Assembly (NCBI RefSeq): GCF_009017415.1
Contig: NC_092405.1
Span: forward strand, 1,860,001-1,924,000
DNA from: Aspergillus flavus
Lineage: Eukaryota > Ascomycota > Eurotiomycetes > Eurotiales > Aspergillaceae
Direction: 5' to 3'
Length of the DNA stretch: 64,000 nucleotides
Numbering within the stretch: the stretch's first letter is position 1; each line of letters opens with the position of its first letter. The translations under genes and the position numbers were made by a program. The notes under the pieces were generated by a model. It made no database searches, was not told the DNA's origin, and saw only the letters and a program-made list of their open reading frames with translations. Of the stretch, positions 1 through 9,705 are shown piece by piece.

Positions 1-765
1 ACTCATCGATGAGTCATTGAAAGACAAGCTTCTGGAGGCTTACGAGTCTGAATGTCTCCCAGCTGTTCAGAAATGCCAGCAGACTCAAACAAATGAGGAC
101 TGCCAGAATGCTGGCTCAGTGTGCGGAGAGAGCGTCGAGAATCCAATCATGCAAGCTGGTGGTGACTTTGATGTGTATGATGTGCGAGAGCCATCCAACG
201 ACCCCAATCCACCAGAGACATACTCCAAGTACATCGCAAGACCCGACATAATGAAAGCAATCGGTGCGAGGTCGGACTACCAAGAATGCGCGGATGCTCC
301 CGGTCAGAAATTCGGTGCTACCGGAGATGGTCAGTATCTTGATATTCGTTTCCAGCTCACGGATCTAACTTGAGTAGAATATCGTTCAACCCTCCCAGAC
401 TTGTCTGAGGTCATCAAGGCAGGAGTCAACGTTCTTGTATGGGCAGGCACAGCAGACTATATCTGCAACGTCGATGGAAGCATTGCTGTGGCCAACGCAG
501 TTGATTTCTCGGGACACGACGAATTTCAGGGCAAGGCCCTCGAGGCCTATAAGGTAAATGGAAAGGAGGTTGGACAGTTCAAGTCTGTCGACAACTTTCA
601 TCTCCTGACGGTATACGACGCTGGGCACGAAGTTCCCTATTACCGTAAGTGCATAATGTTTATCTTTTCCGTGGCCCGACATAATTGCTAATTAACGCAG
701 AGCCGGAGACCGCCCTTCAGGCCTTTACCCAGATCCTGCAGAAGAAGCCGCTTTCCTCTACTTAA
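1..765 (+). CDS. Serine carboxypeptidase (peptidase family S10), 3' part
   Basis: Only the C-terminal part lies in the window; the frame is open from base 2. Exons are <1-329, 399-644 and 701-765, with introns of 69 nt (330-398) and 56 nt (645-700); both junctions keep the frame. The translation carries the S10 catalytic Asp in the motif WAGTADYICN and the catalytic His in DAGHEVPYY; the catalytic Ser must lie upstream of the window. The protein ends about 20 residues after the His motif, as is usual for fungal carboxypeptidase S1/cpdS-type enzymes. Such enzymes remove C-terminal residues from peptides and are secreted or vacuolar. Which of these applies cannot be judged without the N-terminus. 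Family assignment is secure from the two motifs; the exact subfamily is inference. Confidence 0.9.
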
Positions 766-1804
766 AGCCTGTGAAATGAGGAATTAGCTTTATGGAGAGC
801 ATTATGAACCAGTACCAGCAGCGTTGGATGAATTCGGACTTAGTTGGGACCACCAGATAAAAATGTGACGCTATGCGGCAGTTGGTCCTTAGTCTCAAGT
901 GTCCAAGCCGGTCATATACTCATGTTATTCAATTGTAAATAGGGATGCAGGTAACAGATCTTGTTGCCCAAAGTCTTGAACATAATTTATATCTTCTATC
1001 AATGGTCTATGTTTGTATATGTTGTCGCAGAGCGTGGATGTCTAAGCCTACGCGGTATAATTCACTCATAATTACCTGCGGCACCAGCATAAGCCTTGCT
1101 TTATAGAATGACTTTCTACCTTACCAATATGCCGCAGTAATCTACCATTGGATAGCATTTGGTCAGCGCTTGTCCGCAACAGTTTATTATTGTGTTATGC
1201 AAAAAGAGAGGATTTTATCCCTTGACACCAAGAGCTTCAAACAATTACCGGGACGCACTTGAGCTGCCCAAGTGCCACTCTGAGTCTTACAATATTAATG
1301 CTTGAGTATGCACAACAGATAAAGCTTCCAAGGCGCCTCATAGTCGCTTATGATTCATTAGTTATGGCACTGCAGGTACTATCAGAAACTCATTATATTC
1401 AGTGATGATCCGTTCTCCTCAGTCATACCTATCCCCAGCATGATAAAATTTGACATGCTTTTTAGGCACGATACGAGCAGATATTGGATTTGCTATTTGC
1501 TGTGAAGATAGACATCATTGCTTGATGAATAGTGTACAACATGTCACCCTGCTTCTACTGCTTAAATATACATCTCCGATTCGCACTTACCCAAAGCTGT
1601 CGGTTGTAGTGGCTATGGCTCCGTCTGCACTACCTGGACAATATCATTCTATCCACGACTATACTTCACGCAGCTGCAACCATTAACAAGTTATAATAGC
1701 AAAGTCGACGTAGTCCTGCTTATTCACCCGTCTTCTGTAGGTATGATTTTAAATTAGTAACATTCTGTCTATATATCACAAGTTTTGCATACTTACAGTA
1801 ATAT
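766..1804. other. AT-rich intergenic stretch, no gene seen
   Basis: This follows the carboxypeptidase stop. The small open frames here have no recognisable motif, no convincing splice pattern and fall in AT-rich sequence. I see nothing functional except presumed 3'UTR sequence at the left edge. Confidence 0.5.
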
Positions 1805-1905
1805 GGCACTTTGGCGGAGTGGTTAACGCGATGGCCTGCTATGCCCTCGGTATATCAGCCCAGCCATTCCCTTCGGGGGCGTGAGTTCGAATCTCACAGG
1901 TGTCG
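1805..1905 (+). tRNA. tRNA-Ser(GCU), copy 1, with 20-nt intron
   Basis: A complete class II tRNA can be folded. The acceptor stem GGCACTT pairs with AGGTGTC, including G-U pairs, and G73 follows. The D stem is GCG/CGC. The anticodon stem is ATGGC/GCCAT with anticodon GCT at 1838-1840. The variable arm is CCC-TTCG-GGG, and the T arm is GTGAG-TTCGAAT-CTCAC. A 20-nt intron (1842-1861) sits one base after the anticodon, the standard position for nuclear tRNA introns. Mature length is 81 nt. A T6 run at 1907-1912 is the Pol III terminator. It decodes AGC/AGU serine codons. Confidence 0.95.
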
Positions 1906-2646
1906 GTTTTTTCTCATTTTTATTTCTTCCTTACCTAATCTTATTACTTTCTACCTGCCCTACTTCCGTACCCATTCCAAATTGTGCTTGTTGACTGTCT
2001 TGAATATCCAGTCAACTGTGTGCTCCTTGGTATGCGCATCTTGGAATTTCCAGTGCATAGCCAGAAAGTCCACAAATTGTTAGTCCATATCCAAAAGGGT
2101 CAATGAGACCCAGGATGCATGATCCGAGCCTCATTTTATGCACATCTCTACTCCGTGTAGATTTATTTATACTTGCCCGTGAGAAAGTTACATTGTTCAT
2201 GAATGTTCTGGTTCCAAAAGTGTATCGTGATAGGATCTCCATCTGGCTGAACTACCACAAGAACATAATCGACACTGCTGATAGAACCAAGGATTGTGAA
2301 GATACTGGCAACACCATGACCTAATGTTGGCTTCTTCCAACAATATCGTGATGGCGATGATATCGAGCTTAATTTTTGTTGTAAAGAGTTTAAAAAGCCA
2401 ATCGTGAAGAAAGAAAGGACCAGGTTCGAGGGAAGATTACCCCCACCCTCCCAAATGCGCATAAACGGGGTGTTGGCTGCATCCCGGACACCGCTGCACA
2501 TCTGTCCTTAAAGCCCAACGAGAGAATAAGGCACTAAAACTCTCCATGAGGATGTATGTCAGCGAAAAGAAGGCTTGATATGTACTGCCTATAGCAACCA
2601 TGTAACCTGAAGGGAAAAAATGATAGAAAGAAAAAAGGAAAAAATT
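1906..2646. other. Spacer between two inverted tRNA-Ser genes
   Basis: This 741-bp spacer separates copies 1 and 2, which point towards each other. T-rich terminator sequence lies at both ends. Small open frames exist on both strands but partly reuse tRNA sequence and show no motif. No gene is supported. Confidence 0.5.
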
Positions 2647-2747
2647 CGACACCTGTGAGATTCGAACTCACGCCCCCGAAGGGAATGGCTGGGCTGATAT
2701 ACCGAGGGCATAGCAGGCCATCGCGTTAACCACTCCGCCAAAGTGCC
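2647..2747 (-). tRNA. tRNA-Ser(GCU), copy 2, with 20-nt intron
   Basis: Identical over all 101 nt, including the 20-nt intron, to the copy at 1805-1905 but on the opposite strand. The anticodon GCT is complementary to 2712-2714. The flanks outside the gene are not similar, so the duplicated unit is essentially the tRNA gene itself. An A6 run at 2639-2644 (T6 on the coding strand) serves as the Pol III terminator. Confidence 0.95.
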
Positions 2748-5080
2748 TCGAGCTGTTCTATTGGCGCTCATCTTTGAAACAGCTCGCCGGTAGAACAGAA
2801 CAATGAATTTCATATTACTCGACTCCCTACGGAGTACATTCTCTATAAATACAACCCCACTATCCTCTGAAAACGAAAGTCAAGCCCCAAAATTTCCTTT
2901 ATCAAGAAAAGCAAACCGCGTGTAAAGAGCCCTAGCATCGTCATATAGAAAATAGTAAGAGTCTATACTCGAGCCCAGCTCAAAGCTTGTTAGGTATCAC
3001 CCCGGATTCACTATCGCGTCCGGCGTCAGTGTGCCAAAGATTGTCTCCGCCTAGAGAGAATATTTACCTAAACAGCTCTGGCCAAGTTGAAACACTCACA
3101 GAACAGCAGAAGGCTCTCATTGGCAGTATTGGCAATACAAAACAACGGAGCCGTCTCCATGATCGCACATTCAAAGTCTTCCCAAGGGAAGATCGGTTGG
3201 ATATTATTGAGTTCCACCGGGCAGACGTGTGTATCGACCACCGGACAGGCGAAGAACACAACATTTTGGTGGCTAGCGCGTCCGAGGCACTTTATATCAG
3301 TAAAAGTACACCGGAGAGGGGGATCAAGAATGAAAACAAGATCACATCTATGAATCGTGGAAGCGCCAGAGACGATGGTAACAGAAATTCATCTGCGGCC
3401 CCATGTCTGAGCGGTTCACCTCCGGATATTATCTCTTTCTCAGACTAACACTAAAACAACTCTCGAACAAGAAATACATAAAGGAAGAGAATCTTAAAAA
3501 GGTATCCTCGAATAGCCCTTAAAGCACCGGTCATATGCTAACATAGCCAGTTACATCCCATTACCCATCCGGTACTGTTCATAGGTCCGAAGGAGGGCGG
3601 GCGTAAGTGTCGCCTTCAAAGCTTTGCCGATGCCTATAGATATCTCGGGCATGCGGAGGACATTTTGCATCCCGGACATCCTCGTGAACCTGGCTTAAAT
3701 TTGGAGATACAGTCGCAACCATCTATTAGCGAAGCTGCTGTTTCGTGTGTCGAAAGTTTGTCAGGGTATACGGTACAAAAGGTCAACTCTCTTTTATACC
3801 ACCTTGCGCCCGATCATAGCCTCCGATGACCTGGTCTAAGAGGATGTACATCGTGCTACAAAAAACTGGGGGCCTGTGTTAGTGCTATATGCGAGCATTT
3901 GGTCACTGCCATGGATAAGGTAGGTTATAGACTAGCCCTTGTGTTAGAATAAATTCTCTATCACTTCCTTTCTCTTTAGCTTGAGTCTACCATTCCGGTT
4001 CGAATCGGGTTCGACTACGATGAGCCCTTCAAAAGTACGCCTCCACATTGGGCCATAAAACTACTGCTCGAGAAAAAGGGCGATAATCTTTTACCTCTGT
4101 CGCTCTGCCTGAGGGGTTCAGTCAAGCATGGATTGGTCCCAGACAAACCTTGCTCCAAGGTTGGACGATGGGTTATGACATGCTAAAGGTGCGGCGAGTC
4201 ACGAAAACGGAAAAGGAATGATGAAAGACAGTCCGGAATCAGGTACACACGAAATCTCTACCGGAAGTCTAAGCTCATTTTTGAAAAATTTAGGCTGGCC
4301 CCGGTGCTATATATCGAAGACGTCGAGGTCCTCTTCACGCAGGATTCAGATACTTCGAGGCCACGTTTCTGGAGACCTCGCCGCTTCTCCCCAATATTGA
4401 TACTTTATAGTACTATTTTGCATCCCGACTATCATGGAAAGGCGCTATAACTCTGATATATGGGAAATACACGGATATTGGATCAATTATCAATGCGATT
4501 ATTATAAAGGCACTACAAGTATATTTCTCTGCCTTGGTAGTACAGCCTTTCAAGTTTATTTCGTTTAATAATTCTTCCTTATTTCCTAGATTTCTAAATT
4601 AAAGTGCTTTCTCAATTCTCTGAACAGTTAAAGATTTTATGAGACATCCCCAAATCAGAAATAGAACCTAGAATCTGTCGAGGAAATACTCGATCCTATC
4701 TTGGTTATCGTCCCAAGACATGCAGTGTTACTCCAGATCCTGGCAGGGAGTGATGAGTTGGTACAGAACAAAGTCCCTTACAAGGGCCACAGGAATTTCC
4801 AGAGGATCAATATCGGGTACCTTTGTAAAAAGCTGTTCCCTGGTCTGACCTCAAAAGCCCTTCAGACGGCACACGAATTTTTGTGAGAAAGTGAGGGGTC
4901 TTGCGAAGAATACCATTCATATGACACTGAAGCGATGGCAGAAATAGTGAAGGTTCTTGTGAAATTGGTGTAAGAACAACAGTGTCCCAAAAAGGGAGGC
5001 AAATTAAAAAAAGTTTTAGCATTTACCTGCTTATGTCACTCAAAACAGTGTGTAAGTAAGTGTCAAGCTAAAAAAAAGAA
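2748..5080. other. Gene-poor stretch; possible decayed coding sequence around 2990-4400
   Basis: Around 2987-3448 there is a 153-codon open frame on the plus strand, and near 4218-4400 a 60-codon frame. Base composition here is less AT-rich than in the flanks, and splice-like signals occur. I recognise no family, no motif and no coherent exon chain. It may be the remains of a gene or a lineage-specific sequence. I do not call a CDS. Confidence 0.35.
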
Positions 5081-5184
5081 CGACACCTGTGAGATTCGAA
5101 CTCACGCCCCCGAAGGGAATGGCTGGACCGATACACCAGAGAGGGTATAGCAGGCCATCGCGTTAACCACTCCGCCAAAGTGCC
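5081..5184 (-). tRNA. tRNA-Ser(GCU), copy 3, with divergent 23-nt intron
   Basis: The mature 81 nt are identical to copies 1 and 2. The intron after the anticodon (GCT, complementary to 5149-5151) is 23 nt and clearly different in sequence from the 20-nt intron of the other two. All stems, the variable arm and G73 are intact. An A8 run at 5070-5077 gives a T8 Pol III terminator on the coding strand. The intact promoter boxes (internal A and B boxes) suggest that the gene is active. Confidence 0.95.
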
Positions 5185-7435
5185 TTATTGCTTAAAATGG
5201 ATTATTATTGTAGTTTATGAAGGTGCCCAAAGTCTTACCACATTTTCGTTGAAACACTTAACTGCCAACTGCTTTTAACCACAATTTGACCGGCTGAGCC
5301 TACCAGGACCCATGAGAAGTCGAGGTAAGAAGAGCCATGAGGATATTGTGGCCAATCTGGTCCGTGGAGCTAAGGAGGACAGTTTTCGTCATGTTCTCTA
5401 TACTATATCCTTGTCTTGCACTGTTGCTAAAGTTTAGCTGCTATTTTGGTTTTGAAATGAATCATTTCGACTGAAAAACCAACTGATTCGACTACACTCA
5501 AGATGCCTTTGTAGCTGAGGGTCTATTATAGGTCTATTTCTGGTTGACACAACTTTTGCCCATTGATGGATTATTGTGGCCACATTACGGATGTAGCCCT
5601 GAGACTCCATTTTTCTCTCGCTCGATCAACATATACAAGCATTGTATGCACTTAAAATTAGTACTCTCATTGACTTAATCCAACGTTTATACTTTTCCAT
5701 GGAATGCATTGGAGACTTTATCCGCGGCCCTTTCCGCTAGCTCGTCATCTATCTACATCCCATCTTCAACTAAGTAACCGGACTTCCCTTTCTGTATCTT
5801 GCAAGAACCATACATTAGAACCTGCTTTAGACTGTTCCTCTATTTCTGCTACAAGATCTGGTGTTTCTTGGACTTGCTCCTGCTATCTTGTCAAATTCTT
5901 CTTGATAATATAGGACATCTAATATCTGTGAAAATCCGAACTAAGCCTTATTATGAATCTACATTTATTTACTAAGCAGTAATGCCAAGTTTAGCAATAC
6001 ATGAGGGAGAGTTCTCTAGGCGAGCGCACGCAAGTCCTGGATGGTTTCTCAACTACACGTTGACAGTCAGCCCACATAACATGCGTTTAATGAGTAGAAT
6101 GTAATAGCAGTCTAGGCTATGGATGCAGGGTCATGGTCTAGTACCAAGAGAGTAGTGTTATAGGTATCTCCCTACCATCAACAAACAAGTTGACTGTGGC
6201 AGTTGATTGATAAGCTACACTCGACGGGTAATTCATTCCATATCTCATTGGTGGTTCTGGTGACTGGTTTGGATGGATACTTTCTCAGTTCTCTGTTTCT
6301 TCGAGAGAATTAGGTTGGTGGTAGGAATATTTCTGATAGTAGACGCCTATTACATACATCCAACATGCCTCACTATTCAACTAGCAGACAGTACATTATT
6401 GCTCTTCCTGCCCTAGAATCGAGATAAAACTGTTTGAACGATTCTCTAAAACAAAAAGAATATTCTGTTTTTCACCGCACCACACTTGCATATTCACTAT
6501 GTTATTCACCGATCACGTATTCACTGACCCTTCTGGTCCTCTCTCTCGCTTCTGACCCGCAGAGCCTTCCTAAGATGCACTAATTCACTCCGGACTCCCT
6601 CGCCCAGCCCATAATAAAGAATGTGGAGCTGAAGTCCGTCTGCCAGCACATCAAAGTAAAACACCACAGAAACTATATGCTAAAGTAACTTGGCAAGACT
6701 TATACTTGGCCACCATAATTGCTAGATTTGGCTCGTTCTTCATGCGAAAACCCTGTCCTATGTCAGGAGTTGATGGACACTTTCGAACGGGCCAAGGCTA
6801 TAACACGAGGTGGCAATGTGGTGGCTATATGCACCTGTCCAAACCCGAGTGCGCCCCGATTTCCATTTTGTGTGTCTCGAAGCCTAGTGGTGTGTATTTT
6901 GGTAGGCTGACTATTCAAGACTTTATTAGAAATGATTGGAGTTCGGACACAGTTACAATTGACTCAGTTGTTACTGTCCAAAACACGACAAATTATCTCT
7001 TCAGCTAACCGACCCTTGGTGGCGCTAACACGACGGCTGCATAAATCACACGATCCATCGCTCTTGTGAGTGTGTTTTCTATGTCCGATCGAGAAGAAGC
7101 TATATTTAGACTACTACTTCCGAAAGCTGAGCGACATGGCTTTTACCATGCGAAACGATTATTGAAGGCTCGACTCCTGGGCAGGGCCTACGGAGTATAC
7201 GAGTGAGACATTTCGATTCCGAGATGCCCGAGGCAGATATATGGGGTAATGATCGACCGTTATTGATGTGCCAAGTCCAGAAAGAATCCACATTGTCTCC
7301 TCGTCAATAAATATCCTGAGACATAACCAATTAACCCTTTGCCCCCAACGTCTGATGTCATGAGAGCAGTCCCCAGCTCTACGCGAGGGTTGCCCCCGAT
7401 TTTGTTGCCTTAATTTGGGGATGCGGCCCCAGAAG
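5185..7435. other. Intergenic desert upstream of the small secreted-protein gene
   Basis: About 2.2 kb without a supported gene. Short open frames (for example 5704-5913 and 6706-7008) lack family motifs and intron structure. The last few hundred bases before 7436 are presumably the promoter of the gene starting at 7527. Confidence 0.45.
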
Positions 7436-7443
7436 TATAAATA
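7436..7443 (+). promoter_or_regulatory. TATA box (TATAAATA)
   Basis: TATAAATA lies 84 bp before the ATG of the small secreted-protein gene at 7527. A pyrimidine-rich stretch follows, as in highly expressed fungal genes. Confidence 0.65.
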
Positions 7444-7526
7444 CACTTAAACTTCCCTTCTAAAATTGATTAACTCAAACTCTACCACGAAGAGAAGATC
7501 CATTGACTCCCAGCCTCCCAGCCAAA

Positions 7527-8047
7527 ATGAAGATCTCCGCTGCTATTTCTACTGCCCTCCTGGCCGTTAGTGCCGCTGCGTTCGACAAGAACCAACGTCA
7601 GTGATATCGTTCCATCTCACTTCCCTCACAGGATAACTAAGATAGACTATAGCCTGGGGCAAGCGCGACTACAACTGTGTCAACGTCTTCCAGGGCATCC
7701 CCGACAACTCGACCGTCGCTCCCGGCGCTGAGATTAACATCAAGTTCAACCGCAACTCCAAGAACTGCGAGTCTCTGACCCAGTATAAGGGAGCGGATTA
7801 TTCTATCTATCTCTACAACAACCCTGTCAGAAACCTTGACACTATCCATTTCGACAAAGAACTTTTCATCAAGAAGGATATCCCCGAGCAGGACGGTGCT
7901 GTCACGATCACCATCCCGTCTCAGGAGCAGCTCGGTACCGTTGCGGACGACAGCGTTTGGTATCTCCGTCTCTCTACTAGCTTGAACGATGCTCCCCAGA
8001 TGCCTACTCTTTTCAATGCTGCCGGACCCTTCGCTATTCGTGCTTAA
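7527..8047 (+). CDS. Small secreted protein, possibly Kre9/KNH-like fold
   Basis: Exons are 7527-7596 and 7653-8047, split by a 56-nt intron; the product is 154 residues. Residues 1 to about 18 form a classic signal peptide (lysine at position 2, then a Leu/Ala/Val-rich core ending in an Ala-Ala-Ala region), so the protein is predicted to be secreted. The mature part is rich in Asn, Asp, Ser and Val, has two Cys, and contains phrases such as STVAPGAEINIKF and AVTITIPS. These recall the beta-sandwich repeats of fungal wall proteins of the Kre9/KNH type, where IP-x-G-x-T precedes a V/I-x-I-x-W strand. That resemblance is weak and is my inference. No GPI signal or transmembrane segment is seen. 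The start follows a good AAA ATG context and a TATA box. The gene converges with the transporter at 8558-9619. Confidence 0.85.
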
Positions 8048-8557
8048 ATGTCCATGGCAGTCGTTTGTTTAATCGCAATGGACTATTGACATGGATGGAA
8101 GGCTATCTTGACATATACCCTTGTATTAGCGTATCTCTCACCGTGAACACTTGACCTTCCATATCATCTTTCATTACCTGGAGATGTACATGTTAATATC
8201 CTACGTTTCGGGGCCAGGCCGTTGAACCTTTATTCTAATATTTGTCCATAACTTAATTGAGTGTATACTTAATTTAGATGACAGGGCTTCTTTGACCATG
8301 TGACATCTTTGTACTTTCGTAGAGCATAAACATGGATTATTTTTCCGACGGACCTGAGAAAATACCCCCAGAGGATAATACATACACTGCCAAGTGTGAG
8401 GACTCGAAAGAATAAACTTGATCATGAGAATATCATCTAGGCGCTGCGATTTCTCGATATTTCTAGTACATTCATTGGTATGTCATACTTGTTAGCTCGA
8501 CCCTCCGACAGTCACACCACTCAAGTCCTCAAGATTTCACAACAAAAAGATTCCAGG
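8048..8557. other. Convergent 3' intergenic region
   Basis: This 510-bp stretch lies between two converging stop codons. It should hold both 3'UTRs and polyadenylation sites. No further feature is seen. Confidence 0.5.
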
Positions 8558-9619
8558 CTATTCTTCCGCCCGCATCTGGATCTTCTGACTTCTTCCCAAT
8601 ATAACTGTACTCAAATCGCCCACTGGTATCGCAATCGGAAAGTCCACTGCCTCCAGCATTTGCGCAATGAAGATATGCCAGACTGGCACGACCAAAGCGA
8701 GACTGAATGCACCCGCCGCCTGCGTATACAGTATATTAGATAAAAAATAGCATTATAGATTGGGGAAGGGGGAATGAACACACCATCTGAAGTCGAGCAG
8801 CAAGAGCAACTTCCCCCAGCGCTAACTGGAAGTAGGTGGCTGCGAATAAAGCAAAGGTGATAACGAGGAGGAAAAGAGCGGTAAAAAGGCAGATGTTGGT
8901 TCGGATGGAACATATTGTGTATACAAATGTGAGAATCGTCAAGGCAATGTAGTAAAACCCTAAGGGTATAACTGGTTAGTGACCGATACTACAGCCTCTA
9001 TGAAAGTTGCGCGATTGTACATACCAACGGTAGCGTTATAAGATGGAGTTTGCATTCCCTCTAGTGCGTTGCCGGTCGATGAGTAGTGAAGCCCTGTTGC
9101 AAATAGGGGCATGAGACCTGTCCCTTGTACTATCCAGAACGTGCCTTGATAATGTTAATTGTGGGCATCCACGTGACTGGAAATCTGCGATACGTACCGT
9201 AGGTAAAGAATAAGGCGCATGAAAATGTGTTCCCGATAACCCATTCCCCAATACCGCCGAGAATTTGTATCATCCCCCCAAAGAAAATAAACACGGGTCT
9301 GTGCCGCTGTGAGCATCTGAAGGAAGTGGTCTAATAGACTATAATGTACTCACAGTATCGCGGCACCACTCTCGCCACTTCCCCTGATGCCCATCGTTAT
9401 AAAGGCATTTGGGGTGGCAGATACCAGAAACCCGATAAGCGATATTGGAGTAGGATTACCTACTTGCTTACGCAAGTCACCTTTCACCGAGGGATGCTTG
9501 GGGCTCAAGTAAAGCTTTTCAAATACATCACGGGAGACAGGAAGAAAGACACTCTCGGCTGTTCGAATTGGCCGAAGAGTGTCGATGTCATGTTTCTCAC
9601 TGATATCACCACTGGACAT
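8558..9619 (-). CDS. GPR1/FUN34/YaaH family acetate-type transporter
   Basis: Five exons on the minus strand: 9619-9354, 9298-9198, 9144-9025, 8959-8784 and 8719-8558. Introns are 53-65 nt, and all junctions keep frame (274 aa). The soluble N-terminus of about 55 residues precedes the family signature NPTPISL (NPAPLGL in many members), then about six hydrophobic segments including PVFIFFGGMIQILGG and a region ending TYFQLAL. Members such as yeast Ady2 and Aspergillus AcpA carry acetate or proton/acetate, and some affect ammonium export or acetate signalling; the plasma membrane is the expected site. The substrate is inferred from the family only. A TATATATA sequence lies about 80 bp upstream of the ATG. 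The paralogue count in the genome is unknown, so no gene symbol is given. Confidence 0.92.
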
Positions 9620-9697
9620 GATTAGGGATGTGAAACGGGCGATGACTTGACCTTGGAAATTGCTGTGGTTTAAGCAATGTTGAGTCCACAGTAAACC

Positions 9698-9705
9698 TAT
9701 ATATA
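9698..9705 (-). promoter_or_regulatory. TATA-like element upstream of the acetate-transporter gene
   Basis: TATATATA lies about 80 bp before the ATG at 9619 on the minus strand. The position fits a core promoter, but such sequences are common in AT-rich DNA. Confidence 0.45.

Noticed and set aside
1811..2083. 90-codon open frame starting in the first tRNA-Ser gene
   Set aside because: It begins inside the tRNA and only exists because the tRNA sequence happens to be open; the same peptide appears at the inverted copy.
3990..4015. GGTTCGAATC phrase resembling a tRNA T loop
   Set aside because: The flanking bases do not form the five-pair T stem and no acceptor or anticodon arm is present.
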